A DNA stretch of 64,000 nucleotides from Mesorhizobium sp. CAU 1732 (GTDB lineage: Bacteria; Pseudomonadota; Alphaproteobacteria; Rhizobiales; Rhizobiaceae), in the NCBI RefSeq assembly GCF_039888675.1, contig NZ_JBDQQR010000002.1:286001-350000 (forward strand), read 5' to 3'. The notes under the pieces are model-generated. The model saw only the letters and a program-made list of their open reading frames with translations, had not been told where the DNA came from and searched no databases. Positions 17,477 through 25,693 of this stretch are shown here, piece by piece (position 1 is the stretch's first letter; every line of letters begins with the position of its first letter). A program made the translations under genes and the position numbers.

Positions 17477-18541
17477 TCAGACGGTCCGCGCCCGCATCCG
17501 GCCGTCGCTCGAATCGGCCCAGCGAAGTTCGCCCGCATGCAGCATCTTGTTGACGTGCGCGTGCACCTCCGAAAAGGCGAACGACATCTGGTGCGCGTCG
17601 AGCGTGCGGTGGAACAGCACCGGCACCAGATCGGCGACCGATTTCGGCTCCTGCCTGCACGCATCCGCGATCAGCGCGCAACGCTCCTCGTGATGCGCGA
17701 TCAGTTCGGCGCAACGCGTATGCAGCCCGTGGAACGGCAACTGGTGGCCGGGAAGCACGAACGCGTCGGCCGGGACCGCCTGTGGTATGGCCCGCAGCGA
17801 ACGCAGGTAGAGACCGAGCGGATTGCCCTCCGGATCGACCGCCCAGACGCTGACATTGGGCGTGATCTTGGCCAGCACCTGGTCGGCTGCCAGAAAAATG
17901 TTCTCCTCGCGCAGATAGAGCATCAGTTGCTCGGGCGCATGCCCGTCGCCCGCCATCACGTCGAAGGCCCGCCCGCCGATCGTCAGCGTATCGCCGGCCA
18001 CCAAACGGTGGAAGGTGGGCGGCAGGGGCGCGACCATACGCAGGTAATTGTGGCCCTGCGTGGCCACCAGCGCGGCGGTCGAGGGATCCATGCCGTGCTG
18101 GAGGTAGAAGTCGAGATACGGCTTCGCCTCGAGCGCCTCGGGCCGCAGCGAGATGTTGATGCAGCCGAGATAGCAGGTCTGGCTGGTCAGGAGCGGCAGT
18201 TCGAAGCGCTGGCACAGCCAGCCCGCGAGCCCGATATGGTCGGGATGGAAATGCGTCACGATCAGCCGCGTCAGCCTGCGCCCAGCGAGAGGCCCGGCGA
18301 CCAGCGCTTCCCAGACATCGCGCGTCGGCTGGTCCGCGATGCCGGTGTCCAGCACCGCCCAGCCGTCGCCGTCCTCGATGAGGAAGATGTTGACGTGATC
18401 GAGCCTGAAGGGCAGCGGAATGCGCGTCCACAGGATGCCCGGCGCGACCTCCGTCACCTCGCCCGTCTTTGGCGGTTCGGCGAAGGGAAAGCTGAGCCGG
18501 GCGGGCTCGGCGGCATTGGCTTGGGTCGGTCGATTGAGCAC
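17477..18541 (-). CDS. MBL-fold metallohydrolase with C-terminal winged helix
   Basis: 354 residues from GTG 18541. The metallo-beta-lactamase core has DTGIADQPT, the zinc motif T-H-F-H-P-D-H-I-G, GDGHAPEQLMLYL and LPGHQLPFHGL. The tail (HHEERCALIADACRQ to LHAGELRW) is the helical/winged-helix extension seen in LACTB2-like proteins, some of which are endoribonucleases; others are glyoxalase-II-like. The frame continues to 18742, but the extra N-terminus is unlike the family. AGAGG precedes the chosen GTG; the start is uncertain. Convergent with moxR. Confidence 0.85.
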   Translation of the reverse strand: MLNRPTQANAAEPARLSFPFAEPPKTGEVTEVAPGILWTRIPLPFRLDHVNIFLIEDGDGWAVLDTGIADQPTRDVWEALVAGPLAGRRLTRLIVTHFHPDHIGLAGWLCQRFELPLLTSQTCYLGCINISLRPEALEAKPYLDFYLQHGMDPSTAALVATQGHNYLRMVAPLPPTFHRLVAGDTLTIGGRAFDVMAGDGHAPEQLMLYLREENIFLAADQVLAKITPNVSVWAVDPEGNPLGLYLRSLRAIPQAVPADAFVLPGHQLPFHGLHTRCAELIAHHEERCALIADACRQEPKSVADLVPVLFHRTLDAHQMSFAFSEVHAHVNKMLHAGELRWADSSDGRMRARTV

Positions 18542-18740
18542 GGCGGCCTCTGGCTTTTGGTCGGACAGGCTCGCCCGGCGGTTGCCGAGGCTTAGCGGCG
18601 CGAACCGAGCCTGACAAGTCTCATAAGCCGATGCCGGTATCGGCCAGCGACAGCCCCATCGATGCGGCCGTTGCTGGCCCTGTCGTGACCGCACCGTCCT
18701 GTCACAACGTACACCCAACCAATTCAAGCCGGAGTGCACC

Positions 18741-19187
18741 ATGTCAGAGCCGACGATCCGCCCCTTGTCCGAAGGCGACCACGCCGACTGGAAGCGCCTC
18801 TGGACCGACTATCTCACCTTCTACAAGGCGAGCGTTTCCGAAAGCGTCTACGCCTCGACCTGGAAGCGCCTCTTCACGCCGGGCGAGTTCGAGCCGCGCG
18901 GCTTCATCGCCACCATCGACGGCAAGGCCGTCGGCCTCGTCCACTATCTCGACCACCGCTCCTGCTGGTCGGAGGTCAACAATTGCTACCTGCAGGATTT
19001 GTTCTCCGACCCAGGCGCACGCGGCAAGGGCGTCGGCGCAGCACTGATAAAGGCCGTGAAACAGGAGGCCGCGTCCAGGGGCATCACCAACGTCTACTGG
19101 ATGACGCACGAGACCAACGACACCGCCCGCAGGCTCTACGACCGCGTCGCAAGGCGGACGGGGTTCATCGAGTACGATCTGCTATGA
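18741..19187 (+). CDS. GNAT family N-acetyltransferase
   Basis: 148 residues. The acetyl-CoA binding motif is DLFSDPGARGKGVGAALIKAVKQEA (motif A, R-G-K-G-V-G-A), preceded by GFIATIDGKAVGLVHYL and followed by TNDTARRLYDRVARRTGFIEYDL. Acceptor is unknown. GGAG sits 8 bases before the ATG. The last bases overlap the 3' end of the convergent PIN toxin gene, so the FitAB-like module abuts it tightly. Confidence 0.9.
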   Translation: MSEPTIRPLSEGDHADWKRLWTDYLTFYKASVSESVYASTWKRLFTPGEFEPRGFIATIDGKAVGLVHYLDHRSCWSEVNNCYLQDLFSDPGARGKGVGAALIKAVKQEAASRGITNVYWMTHETNDTARRLYDRVARRTGFIEYDLL

Positions 19188-19625
19188 TGCGGGATCGAAG
19201 TCGCCGAGCATGATGCACAACCGCGCTTCGTCCGGCCGCAGAAGCGATTGTACCTTGCGATGCAGCCTGGCGTCGGCCGTGATCAGCCGACACTCTTCCA
19301 GTTGCGCAAGCGCGATGTAGAAACAGTCATAGACCGCATGATCCAACCGAACCGAGAGATCGACGGAAAGCGGGACCAACTCCCGCATCGAAGCGGTCTG
19401 CACGGCGAAATCATCGATCACCGTCGTTGCTCGCATCGCCTCGCCTCCCGATAGCTCGCCGCGCCGCATCATCTTCCATACGATGTTGGCGCATTCCGCA
19501 TAGATGAGTTGCGGCGCTATGAGCCGATACGAGCCAACCAAGGCTTCCGCATTGCTGGAATCAGCCTCGGGGACCACCCATTTGATCGCAACACTCGCAT
19601 CAACGACGAGTGTCTGCCGGATCAC
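19182..19625 (-). CDS. PIN-domain toxin, VapC/FitB-like
   Basis: 147 residues, intact. PIN features in order: first Asp in LVVDASVAIKWVVPE, Glu in IYAECANIVWKM, and the acidic cluster in DHAVYDCFYIALAQLEECRLITADARL. Such toxins are Mg2+-dependent endoribonucleases, often cutting tRNA. The ATG overlaps the antitoxin stop (ATGA), so translation is coupled. The frameshifted PIN gene at 8.8 kb shows what a decayed member of this class looks like; the two are not close copies. Confidence 0.9.
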   Translation of the reverse strand: MIRQTLVVDASVAIKWVVPEADSSNAEALVGSYRLIAPQLIYAECANIVWKMMRRGELSGGEAMRATTVIDDFAVQTASMRELVPLSVDLSVRLDHAVYDCFYIALAQLEECRLITADARLHRKVQSLLRPDEARLCIMLGDFDPAS

Positions 19626-19873
19626 CGTTCGTCCCTAGATTCACGCAGGAGTATCTCGGACGGCGTGTGGTATCTGTCCTTCAGGCTGTCCCGGAACTCC
19701 GCCGCCCTGCGCTTCCAGTCCTCGACATCAACCTGAGGTGCGGGATCCCACACCAGAGCCTTAGTTAGAATTTCCCGATGCTCAGCCTCGGCCGAGCGGC
19801 CGTTGCGGGCAGCACGCTCCTTCAGGCGGCGGACGATCTCGTCATCGACATTGCGTACATGCAGGCTGGCCAT
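19622..19873 (-). CDS. FitA/VapB-like antitoxin (ribbon-helix-helix)
   Basis: 83 residues starting MASLHVRNVDDEIVRRLKERAARNGRSAEAEHREIL, the Arc-type ribbon-helix-helix opening typical of FitA. The C-terminal part with two Trp residues would bind the toxin. I start at ATG 19873; the frame goes further upstream but the family begins at MASLxVRN. The pair should repress itself through the palindrome about 30 bp upstream. Confidence 0.9.
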   Translation of the reverse strand: MASLHVRNVDDEIVRRLKERAARNGRSAEAEHREILTKALVWDPAPQVDVEDWKRRAAEFRDSLKDRYHTPSEILLRESRDER

Positions 19874-19893
19874 GGTTCGCTCCTTGGACGGCG

Positions 19894-19915
19894 ATGATAG
19901 CATTTTGCTAGCAAA
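19894..19915. promoter_or_regulatory. Candidate FitAB operator
   Basis: TTTGCTAGCAAA (19904-19915) is a perfect 12-bp palindrome; read on the minus strand it gives TGCTAGCA, AAA, then TGCTATCA ending near 19894. From memory, the gonococcal FitAB operator contains TGCTATCA half-sites, so this matches the module beside it. Confidence 0.6.
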
Positions 19916-19959
19916 TCGTCCATCTTGCCTTCGGCGCCCGACGCGCGCAAAAAGCAACG

Positions 19960-21150
19960 ATGTTCATACCCTTCTTCCTCGAGCTCAAGGCAGCCAAGGT
20001 TCCGGTCTCGCTGCGCGAGTATCTCACCCTGCTCGAAGGCATGGAAGCCGATCTCGTCACCTACGACGTCGAGGGCTTCTACTATCTGTCGCGCGCGGCA
20101 CTGGTGAAGGACGAGCGCCACATCGACCGCTTCGACCAGGTCTTCGGCCACGTCTTCAAGGGCGTCGAGGCGGTGTCGGGCGAAGGCGCGGTCGATGTCG
20201 CCAACCTGCCCGAGGAATGGCTGCGCCGGCTCGCCGAAAAGCACCTCACCGACGAGGAAAAGAAGCTGGTCGAGGCGCTCGGCGGTTTCGAGAAGCTCAT
20301 GGAGACGCTTAAAGCACGCCTCGAAGAGCAGAAAGGCCGCCACCAGGGCGGCTCAAAATGGATCGGCACCGCCGGCACCTCGCCCTTCGGTGCCTATGGC
20401 TACAATCCCGAAGGCGTGCGCATAGGCCAGCACGAGAGCCGCCACCGCCGCGCGGTCAAGGTCTGGGACAAGCGCGAGTTCAAAAACTTCGACGATTCCG
20501 TCGAGCTCGGCACCCGCAACATCAAGGTCGCGTTGAAGCGGCTGCGGCGTTGGGTGCGCGAGGGAAGCCTGGAGGAGCTGGACCTGCCCGGCACGATCCA
20601 CGCGACGGCCGAGCATGGCTATCTCGATGTCCAGACCCGGCCCGAGCGGCGCAATGCGGTCAAGCTCCTGATGTTCTTCGATGTCGGCGGCTCGATGGAC
20701 GACCACATCAAAATCGTCGAGGAACTGTTTTCGGCCGCCCGGGCCGAGTTCAAGCACATGGAATATTTCTACTTCCACAACTGCCTCTACGAGGGCGTCT
20801 GGAAGGACAACCGCCGCAGGCATGCCGAGACGATCCCGACGATGGACGTGCTCCACAAATACGGCCACGACTACAAGGTGATCTTCGTCGGCGACGCGTC
20901 GATGAGCCCCTACGAGATCGCCTATGCGGGGGGCTCGGTGGAGCACTGGAATCCCGAGGCGGGCGTGGTCTGGATGAGCCGCGTCATCGCGCAATGGCCG
21001 AACGCCGTGTGGCTCAACCCGATCAAGGAAAAGCACTGGGGCTACACGCACTCGATCGGGATGATCCGCGAGCTCGTCTCGCAGCGCATGTACCCGCTGA
21101 CGCTGCGCGGGCTGGAAAATGCGACCAGGGAACTGTCCCGAAAGCATTGA
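19960..21150 (+). CDS. VWA-domain protein, CoxE-like partner of MoxR ATPase
   Basis: 396 residues. The N-terminal 130 residues are helical (MFIPFFLELKAAKVPVSLREYLTLLEGM) and typical of the CoxE-like VWA proteins. Residues about 235-396 form the von Willebrand A domain with the metal site at FFDVGGSMDDHIK (241-246). The canonical D-x-S-x-S is here D-V-G-G-S, with Gly in the first Ser position. These proteins pair with MoxR ATPases, and the only moxR nearby is at 16.6 kb. A role in metal-centre or complex assembly is inference. Confidence 0.88.
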   Translation: MFIPFFLELKAAKVPVSLREYLTLLEGMEADLVTYDVEGFYYLSRAALVKDERHIDRFDQVFGHVFKGVEAVSGEGAVDVANLPEEWLRRLAEKHLTDEEKKLVEALGGFEKLMETLKARLEEQKGRHQGGSKWIGTAGTSPFGAYGYNPEGVRIGQHESRHRRAVKVWDKREFKNFDDSVELGTRNIKVALKRLRRWVREGSLEELDLPGTIHATAEHGYLDVQTRPERRNAVKLLMFFDVGGSMDDHIKIVEELFSAARAEFKHMEYFYFHNCLYEGVWKDNRRRHAETIPTMDVLHKYGHDYKVIFVGDASMSPYEIAYAGGSVEHWNPEAGVVWMSRVIAQWPNAVWLNPIKEKHWGYTHSIGMIRELVSQRMYPLTLRGLENATRELSRKH

Positions 21151-21190
21151 GCGCGGCAGCCCGCAAAGCGAGTTTCACAGGCGCGCAATC

Positions 21191-21892
21191 CTAGTCGGTC
21201 AGCGCAAAGATTGTGTGCCAGGTCGATCCCGCCGAGTAAAACCCGCGCCGACTCAGTTCACGCAGCACGGCCCGCATGTGCTGCGCGCCGTATACGACCG
21301 CGATCTGCTTGGTTTCGCCGGATGAGCTATCCAATTCCCTTGCCAGACATTCGACCAAGCGCTTGTCGCGCGAATGGAGGAGCGCATTTTCGAGGGATTC
21401 CACCTCGCCACTCCAGCCCAGTATCTCGGCAGCGGATTTGCGGTCTTCCAGCGACATGTTCTCGGCAAGCCGCTCTCGCGAAGCAAAGTAACGCAGATAG
21501 ATCCCGTATAGCGGAGCCAGTACCGCCACGAACAAGCGAATCCATAACGGAATCTTTCGCCATTCATGGTGAAATTCTTCCGGGGCGAGGTCGGCAAGGA
21601 CTATCCGGGCAGGAACGTTTTCCTGAGTTGGAGTTCTAGGCTGACGGACCAGTCGCAGCTTCCTGAAATCGAGCCATCTGTACGAACGGGTGAGATTCCG
21701 GTTAACAGACGAACGAAGCCCCTCCGTTAAGACCACGTCGGAGAAAAAAGCTTTTTCGAATACCTGTCGGTAGAATTGATCTTCGCCAACATGAACCATG
21801 GGGTAGAGAGTGACCGACACGGAACTGTCCCTGCTGACGAACACCGTATGGGCCGCTCGCAGTCCGAGCGGCGAGGTTTCCAGAATCTGCAT
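21191..21892 (-). CDS. Putative TraB/Tiki superfamily membrane protein
   Basis: 233 residues. Near the N-terminus SVTLYPMVHVGEDQFYRQVFEKAFFSDVVLTEGLRSS and near the C-terminus IAVVYGAQHMRAVLREL match the arrangement of TraB/PrgY/GumN/Tiki proteins: an N-terminal strand with His, an internal Glu (LTEG) and a C-terminal G-x-x-H. A hydrophobic stretch (IPLWIRLFVAVLAPLYGIYL) sits in the middle, as in TraB. Relatives include Wnt-cleaving metalloproteases and pheromone-shutdown factors; the bacterial role is mostly unknown. The GC content looks lower than in its neighbours. Assignment is by motif pattern only. Confidence 0.6.
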   Translation of the reverse strand: MQILETSPLGLRAAHTVFVSRDSSVSVTLYPMVHVGEDQFYRQVFEKAFFSDVVLTEGLRSSVNRNLTRSYRWLDFRKLRLVRQPRTPTQENVPARIVLADLAPEEFHHEWRKIPLWIRLFVAVLAPLYGIYLRYFASRERLAENMSLEDRKSAAEILGWSGEVESLENALLHSRDKRLVECLARELDSSSGETKQIAVVYGAQHMRAVLRELSRRGFYSAGSTWHTIFALTD

Positions 21893-22003
21893 CGTGTGTA
21901 GTAGCGCCCCGCCCCTGATCTTGGACCATATCCGCAGGCGTATAACACTTGGTCAAGATGATTTTGGCACTACATATGATGCATCGAGGGAATGGAGTTA
22001 GCC

Positions 22004-22405
22004 ATGGACACCCACACCTATCCCGTCACCCGCACCGATGCGGAATGGCGCGCGCTGCTGACGCCGGAGCAGTATCAGGTCATGCGCCAGCATGGCACGG
22101 AGCGCCCCGGCAGTTGCGCCCTGCTCTACGAAAAGCGCGCCGGCACGTTTTCCTGTGTCGGCTGCGACCAGCCTCTGTTCGAATCGACGCTGAAATTCGA
22201 GAGCGGCACCGGCTGGCCGAGCTTCAACGACCCCCTTCCCGGCTCCGTCGAGACCACGGAAGACCGCAGCTACGGCATGGTCCGCACGGAATGCCATTGC
22301 GCCACCTGCGGCAGCCACCTCGGCCACGTCTTCCCCGACGGCCCACCCCCCACCGGCCTGCGCTACTGCATCAACGGCGTCGCGCTGAAATTCGAGGCGG
22401 CCTGA
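22004..22405 (+). CDS. msrB: Peptide-methionine (R)-S-oxide reductase
   Basis: 133 residues. Repairs the R-diastereomer of methionine sulfoxide using thioredoxin. Structural zinc is held by C51/C54 (SCVGC) and C99/C102 (CATC). SGTGWPSF and the catalytic block RYCING with C122 are present. ATG 22004 is preferred because GGAG lies 7 bases before it; ATG 21992 has poorer spacing. A single-domain enzyme with no fused MsrA. Confidence 0.96.
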   Translation: MDTHTYPVTRTDAEWRALLTPEQYQVMRQHGTERPGSCALLYEKRAGTFSCVGCDQPLFESTLKFESGTGWPSFNDPLPGSVETTEDRSYGMVRTECHCATCGSHLGHVFPDGPPPTGLRYCINGVALKFEAA

Positions 22406-22515
22406 CGGCTCGGATGGCTTCGGTTGGGATGGCATAGGGTGAGCCCGGTTTGGCTGAGCGGGCTTCACCGAGTTTGCTGTGCGACGTTGACGGTTGGCGA
22501 CGAATTCCCCCGCCC

Positions 22516-22733
22516 ACTTCGTCATCCTCGGGCGGAGCAGGAACGAAGTGACTGCGCAGACCCGGGGATCCATGCCTCGCCGGTCCCGCCGCTCGGTGGT
22601 GCAGAACCCTGGTACTTACCCGGTCACCGGAGACCCCGGACATCCCGCACCACCGCGCCCGTCACCAACGGGCGAGGCATGGATTCTCGGGTCTCCCTCC
22701 GCTGCGCTCCGGTCGCCCGAGAATGACGAAGTT
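22516..22733. repeat. Imperfect long inverted repeat (rhizobial intergenic element)
   Basis: Most of the gene-free stretch 22406-22898 is this element. Arms of about 68 bp (22516-22583 and 22667-22733) are inverted copies: both begin ACTTCGTCAT, run through CTCGGGCG and a GGAGC segment, and end GGATYCATGCCTCGC. The centre holds TACTTACCCGGTCACCGG. Such paired modules, often described by their shared 'cgtcattctcggg' core, occur between genes in rhizobial genomes. I see no transposase. Confidence 0.75.
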
Positions 22734-22898
22734 GAGGTGGAGATCGCCGGTGGAGAGAATTTCACATCGCCGAAACCGTTTCCGACGCCCGATCAATCAC
22801 TTGCGAAATACCCCCTCCGAACTCCCCGCCATTTTATCCACCCCCCTCCCAACCCCCGCGATAATCCCCCCGCCCTGACCAAATGGGCGGAGGATGCG

Positions 22899-23690
22899 AT
22901 GGACTGGAAGGCCGCGATCGAGACGAACCGTCAGGCGCTGAAGCGCGTGCTGGTAACCCTTGTGGCGATGGCCGGCATCACCGGCGGTGGCGCAGACCGC
23001 ACCCTGCCGCGCCATCTCCACCGCGCCGTGCTGCGGCTGCTGCGTCCGGCCGAAGCGGCAGTGCGGCGGCTGGTCATCGTGGCCGCGCGTGACATGGACC
23101 CGCCGCCGACGCCCAAGGCGACGCCACCAGCGCCTGTCGTGCATCGCAAACCGGTGGCTCACCCCGGCATGGCTCCAAAAACCCCGGCCAGAACCCTGAC
23201 CCTGCCGCTGTTCGATCCGCTGCCGCGATGGCGCGGACGCAGGCGGCCGACTGCACTTGGCGTGCCGCGCATCCGCGTTCCCGGCTTCAGCGCGCCGTCC
23301 ATGGTCGCCTTGCGCCATCCGCCTCGGGCCGACGATCCGGTCGATGCCGCGCGGCTTACGCTTCGCCTGCAGGCGCTCGGTCGCGCGCTCGACGATCTGC
23401 CCGCCCACGCCCGCCGCTTCGCGCGCTGGCGGGCAAACCACGACGCCGCGGCCACGCAAAACAGAAACCATGACGCCGCACTTGACCCTCCCTTTTGCGG
23501 GAAGGGTCGGCAGGCCGTCCCAGCGGAGCGAAGGGTTGCGAGACGGGGTGCGGGTGTTCGCCGCGTCTGGCCGTTGCGTCCCGGCCGTCCGCCGGGCTGG
23601 CAGAAGCGGCCAACCCACGAGGTCCACGACGCGCTCGCCACCCTCCATGGCCTGGCTCTCTGGGCAATGGAGCCGCCCGACACATCATGA
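22899..23690 (+). CDS. Conserved hypothetical protein carrying an in-frame repeat insert
   Basis: 263 residues from ATG 22899 (GGAGG 5 bases before). The N-terminus MDWKAAIETNRQALKRVLVTLVAMAG, then TLPRHLHRAVLRLLRPAEAAVRRL, a Pro-rich linker, LPLFDPLPRWRG, LQALGRALDDLPAHARRFARW and a C-terminal RRVWPLRPGRPPGW and THEVHDALATLHGLALWAMEPPDTS recall an uncharacterised rhizobial protein. Between ARW..HDAA and VRRVWPL sits about 30 residues (LDPPFCGKGRQAVPAERRVARRGAG) encoded by a palindromic repeat. Arg/Pro-rich, cytoplasmic, function unknown. Confidence 0.75.
   Translation: MDWKAAIETNRQALKRVLVTLVAMAGITGGGADRTLPRHLHRAVLRLLRPAEAAVRRLVIVAARDMDPPPTPKATPPAPVVHRKPVAHPGMAPKTPARTLTLPLFDPLPRWRGRRRPTALGVPRIRVPGFSAPSMVALRHPPRADDPVDAARLTLRLQALGRALDDLPAHARRFARWRANHDAAATQNRNHDAALDPPFCGKGRQAVPAERRVARRGAGVRRVWPLRPGRPPGWQKRPTHEVHDALATLHGLALWAMEPPDTS
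23479..23562 (+). repeat. Palindromic repeat within a coding region
   Basis: GACCCTCCC-ttttgc-GGGAAGGGTC begins near 23483 and is followed by CGGCAGGCCGTCCCAGCGGAG and GACGGGGTGCGGGTG. This is the composition of interspersed mosaic repeats like those at 2.6 kb, but it lies inside an open reading frame and keeps it open. Confidence 0.6.
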
Positions 23691-23761
23691 TGGCGGGGGA
23701 CGGCGAACGGATTCCTGAAATGGCCAGACCGGAAACGGGGCGTGGCAGCGAGGACGCGCGC

Positions 23762-24922
23762 CTACGCCAATCGCGTCTCGACAAGCCGGACCCAGAAGCT
23801 CACGCCGGCGGGGATGGCCTCGTCGTCGAAATCATAGGCCGGGTGATGCAGCCCCGCCGTATCGCCATTGCCGATGAAGACGAAAGCGCCCGGCCGCGCC
23901 GTCAGCATGTGCGAAAAATCTTCGCCCGCCAGCACCGGCTTGACCGCCACGTCCAGCGCCCCCTCGCCAACCACCTGTCGCGCGACCTGCGCCACGAAGG
24001 CCGCCTCGTCCGCCGGATTGAAGGTCACCGGATGCGCCTGAACGTAATCGACGCTGACCTCGGCACCGTTGGCTGCGCCGATGCCGGCACAGATGTCGCC
24101 GACCCGCCGCTCGACGCGTGCTGCGTCGGCCATGTCGAGCGCCCGCGCCGTGCCCCAGATTTCGATCGTTTCGGGAATGATGTTGAAGGCCGTGCCGGCG
24201 ATGACGCGCGTTACCGTCACCACGACGGAGGCGATCGGGTCCGTCTCGCGCGACACGATCGTCTGCAGCGCATTGATGATCTGGGTACCGGTGATGATCG
24301 GGTCGATCGTGGTGTGCGGCCGCGCCGCGTGGCCGCCTTTGCCCTTGATGCCGATGGTGAACTTCGCCGTCGCCGCCATCATCGGGCCCGGCGCGACGGC
24401 GATATGCCCCGTCGGAATGCCGGGCATGTTGTGCATGCCGTAAATCTGCCTGATGCCGAAACGGTCCATCAGCCCATCGGCCAGCATCGCCTTGGCGCCG
24501 CCGCCGATCTCCTCGGCAGGCTGGAAGATCACCGCGACGGTGCCCGCGAAATTGCGCGTCTCGGCGAGGTATTTCGCAGCCCCGAGCAGCATCGCCGTAT
24601 GGCCGTCATGCCCGCATGCGTGCATGCGTCCCGCAACCTTCGAGGCGTGGGCGGCACCGCTGTCTTCCGCGATGGGAAGCGCGTCCATGTCGGCCCGCAG
24701 GCCGATCGTCGGCCCGGTGCCAAGGCTGCCGTGGATCAGTCCGACGACGCCCGTCTGCCCGACGCCGGTGACGATCTCGTCGCAGCCAAAGAGGCGGAGG
24801 TTTTCGGCGACGAACCGCGCCGTCTCGTGAACCTCGAAACCGATCTCCGGCGCTTCGTGCAGCCGCCGGCGCCAGCCGGCGATTTCGGCCTGCATCTCGC
24901 TGGCGCGGTTGAGGATCGGCAT
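23762..24922 (-). CDS. M20D amidohydrolase/aminoacylase (HipO-like)
   Basis: 386 residues. Metal ligands lie in MHACGHDGHTAM, IFQPAEEIGGGA, GMHNMPG, the lid motif KGGHAARPHTTIDPI and the C-terminal VLAGEDFSHML, with GLHHPAYDFDDEAI closing. This is the hippurate hydrolase/N-acyl-amino-acid amidohydrolase type. Its closest relative in the window by eye is the 42.7-kb gene, which shares GLHHPAYDFND and the same blocks, so these look like paralogues. It appears monocistronic here; substrate unknown. Confidence 0.93.
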   Translation of the reverse strand: MPILNRASEMQAEIAGWRRRLHEAPEIGFEVHETARFVAENLRLFGCDEIVTGVGQTGVVGLIHGSLGTGPTIGLRADMDALPIAEDSGAAHASKVAGRMHACGHDGHTAMLLGAAKYLAETRNFAGTVAVIFQPAEEIGGGAKAMLADGLMDRFGIRQIYGMHNMPGIPTGHIAVAPGPMMAATAKFTIGIKGKGGHAARPHTTIDPIITGTQIINALQTIVSRETDPIASVVVTVTRVIAGTAFNIIPETIEIWGTARALDMADAARVERRVGDICAGIGAANGAEVSVDYVQAHPVTFNPADEAAFVAQVARQVVGEGALDVAVKPVLAGEDFSHMLTARPGAFVFIGNGDTAGLHHPAYDFDDEAIPAGVSFWVRLVETRLA

Positions 24923-25018
24923 TCTGTCTCCTTCAGTCCGTCAAGCCTGCCGCAGGAAGCGGCCGACTCGGCGGGCAAGTCTAGGAGCGGAATGCAGCGA
25001 TCGCCAGACCGGCCGGAC

Positions 25019-25282
25019 TTATTCCATGCCGAGCGCGGCCATGTAGAGGTCGAGGATCGCTTCTTCTTCCTCGCGCTCCGCCTGGTCCTTCTTGCGAAGC
25101 CGGATGATGGTGCGGATCGCCTTGGTGTCGAAGCCGGTGCCCTTGGCTTCGGCGAAGACTTCCTTGATGTCGTCGGCGATCGTCTGCTTCTCTTCCTCGA
25201 GGCGCTCGATGCGCTCGATGAAGGCGCGAAGCTGGCCCGAGGCAACGGTTTGAGCGGAATCGGCTGTGATGTCCTCGGCCAT
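25019..25282 (-). CDS. gapR: GapR nucleoid-associated protein (DUF2312)
   Basis: 87 residues: [52 protein letters not shown]..., the DUF2312 pattern, almost all helix and strongly charged. In Caulobacter GapR is an essential DNA-clamp protein that binds overtwisted, AT-rich DNA ahead of replication and transcription and supports chromosome segregation. ATG 25282 is the family start; 14 extra residues upstream are possible but unlike it. Conservation across the class makes the assignment secure. Confidence 0.95.
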   Translation of the reverse strand: MAEDITADSAQTVASGQLRAFIERIERLEEEKQTIADDIKEVFAEAKGTGFDTKAIRTIIRLRKKDQAEREEEEAILDLYMAALGME

Positions 25283-25359
25283 GTCGGTCTCCAGAAGGGT
25301 TGGCAGCGACTCGTGGCCGCTCAAGATCGGCGCTTGGTTGCCTCACCCCGCCGCGACGG

Positions 25360-25668
25360 TCAATGGTCTTTCGGCCGGTTGGTCTCGAATGCTGACTTCT
25401 TCTGGTCGGATGCGTCCGTCTGGTATTTCGCCTGCCACTCGGAATAGGGCATGCCGTAGATGATTTCGCGAGACCTGTCCTTGTCCATTTGCACACCCGC
25501 CTCGTTGGCGGCATCGCGATACCAGTTGGACAGGCAGTTGCGGCAGAAGCCGGCGAGGTTCATCAGGTCGATGTTCTGGACATCGGTGCGCGTGCGCAGA
25601 TGCGCGACGAGCGTGCGGAACGCCGCCGCCTCAAAATCGCGCTGCTGGTCCGGGGTGAGCTCGGTCAT
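25360..25668 (-). CDS. DUF1244 domain protein
   Basis: 102 residues from ATG 25668, preceded by AAGGAG. DUF1244 features are AAAFRTLVAHLRTRTDVQNIDLMNLAGFCRNCLSNWYRDAA and REIIYGMPYSEWQAKYQ; the two Cys in GFCRNCL are conserved in the family and could bind metal. A small cytosolic protein without known function. It lies just downstream of the N-formylglutamate amidohydrolase gene and is probably in its transcript. Confidence 0.88.
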   Translation of the reverse strand: MTELTPDQQRDFEAAAFRTLVAHLRTRTDVQNIDLMNLAGFCRNCLSNWYRDAANEAGVQMDKDRSREIIYGMPYSEWQAKYQTDASDQKKSAFETNRPKDH

Positions 25669-25693
25669 CGTCTGCTCCTTGGCGGTCATTCGA

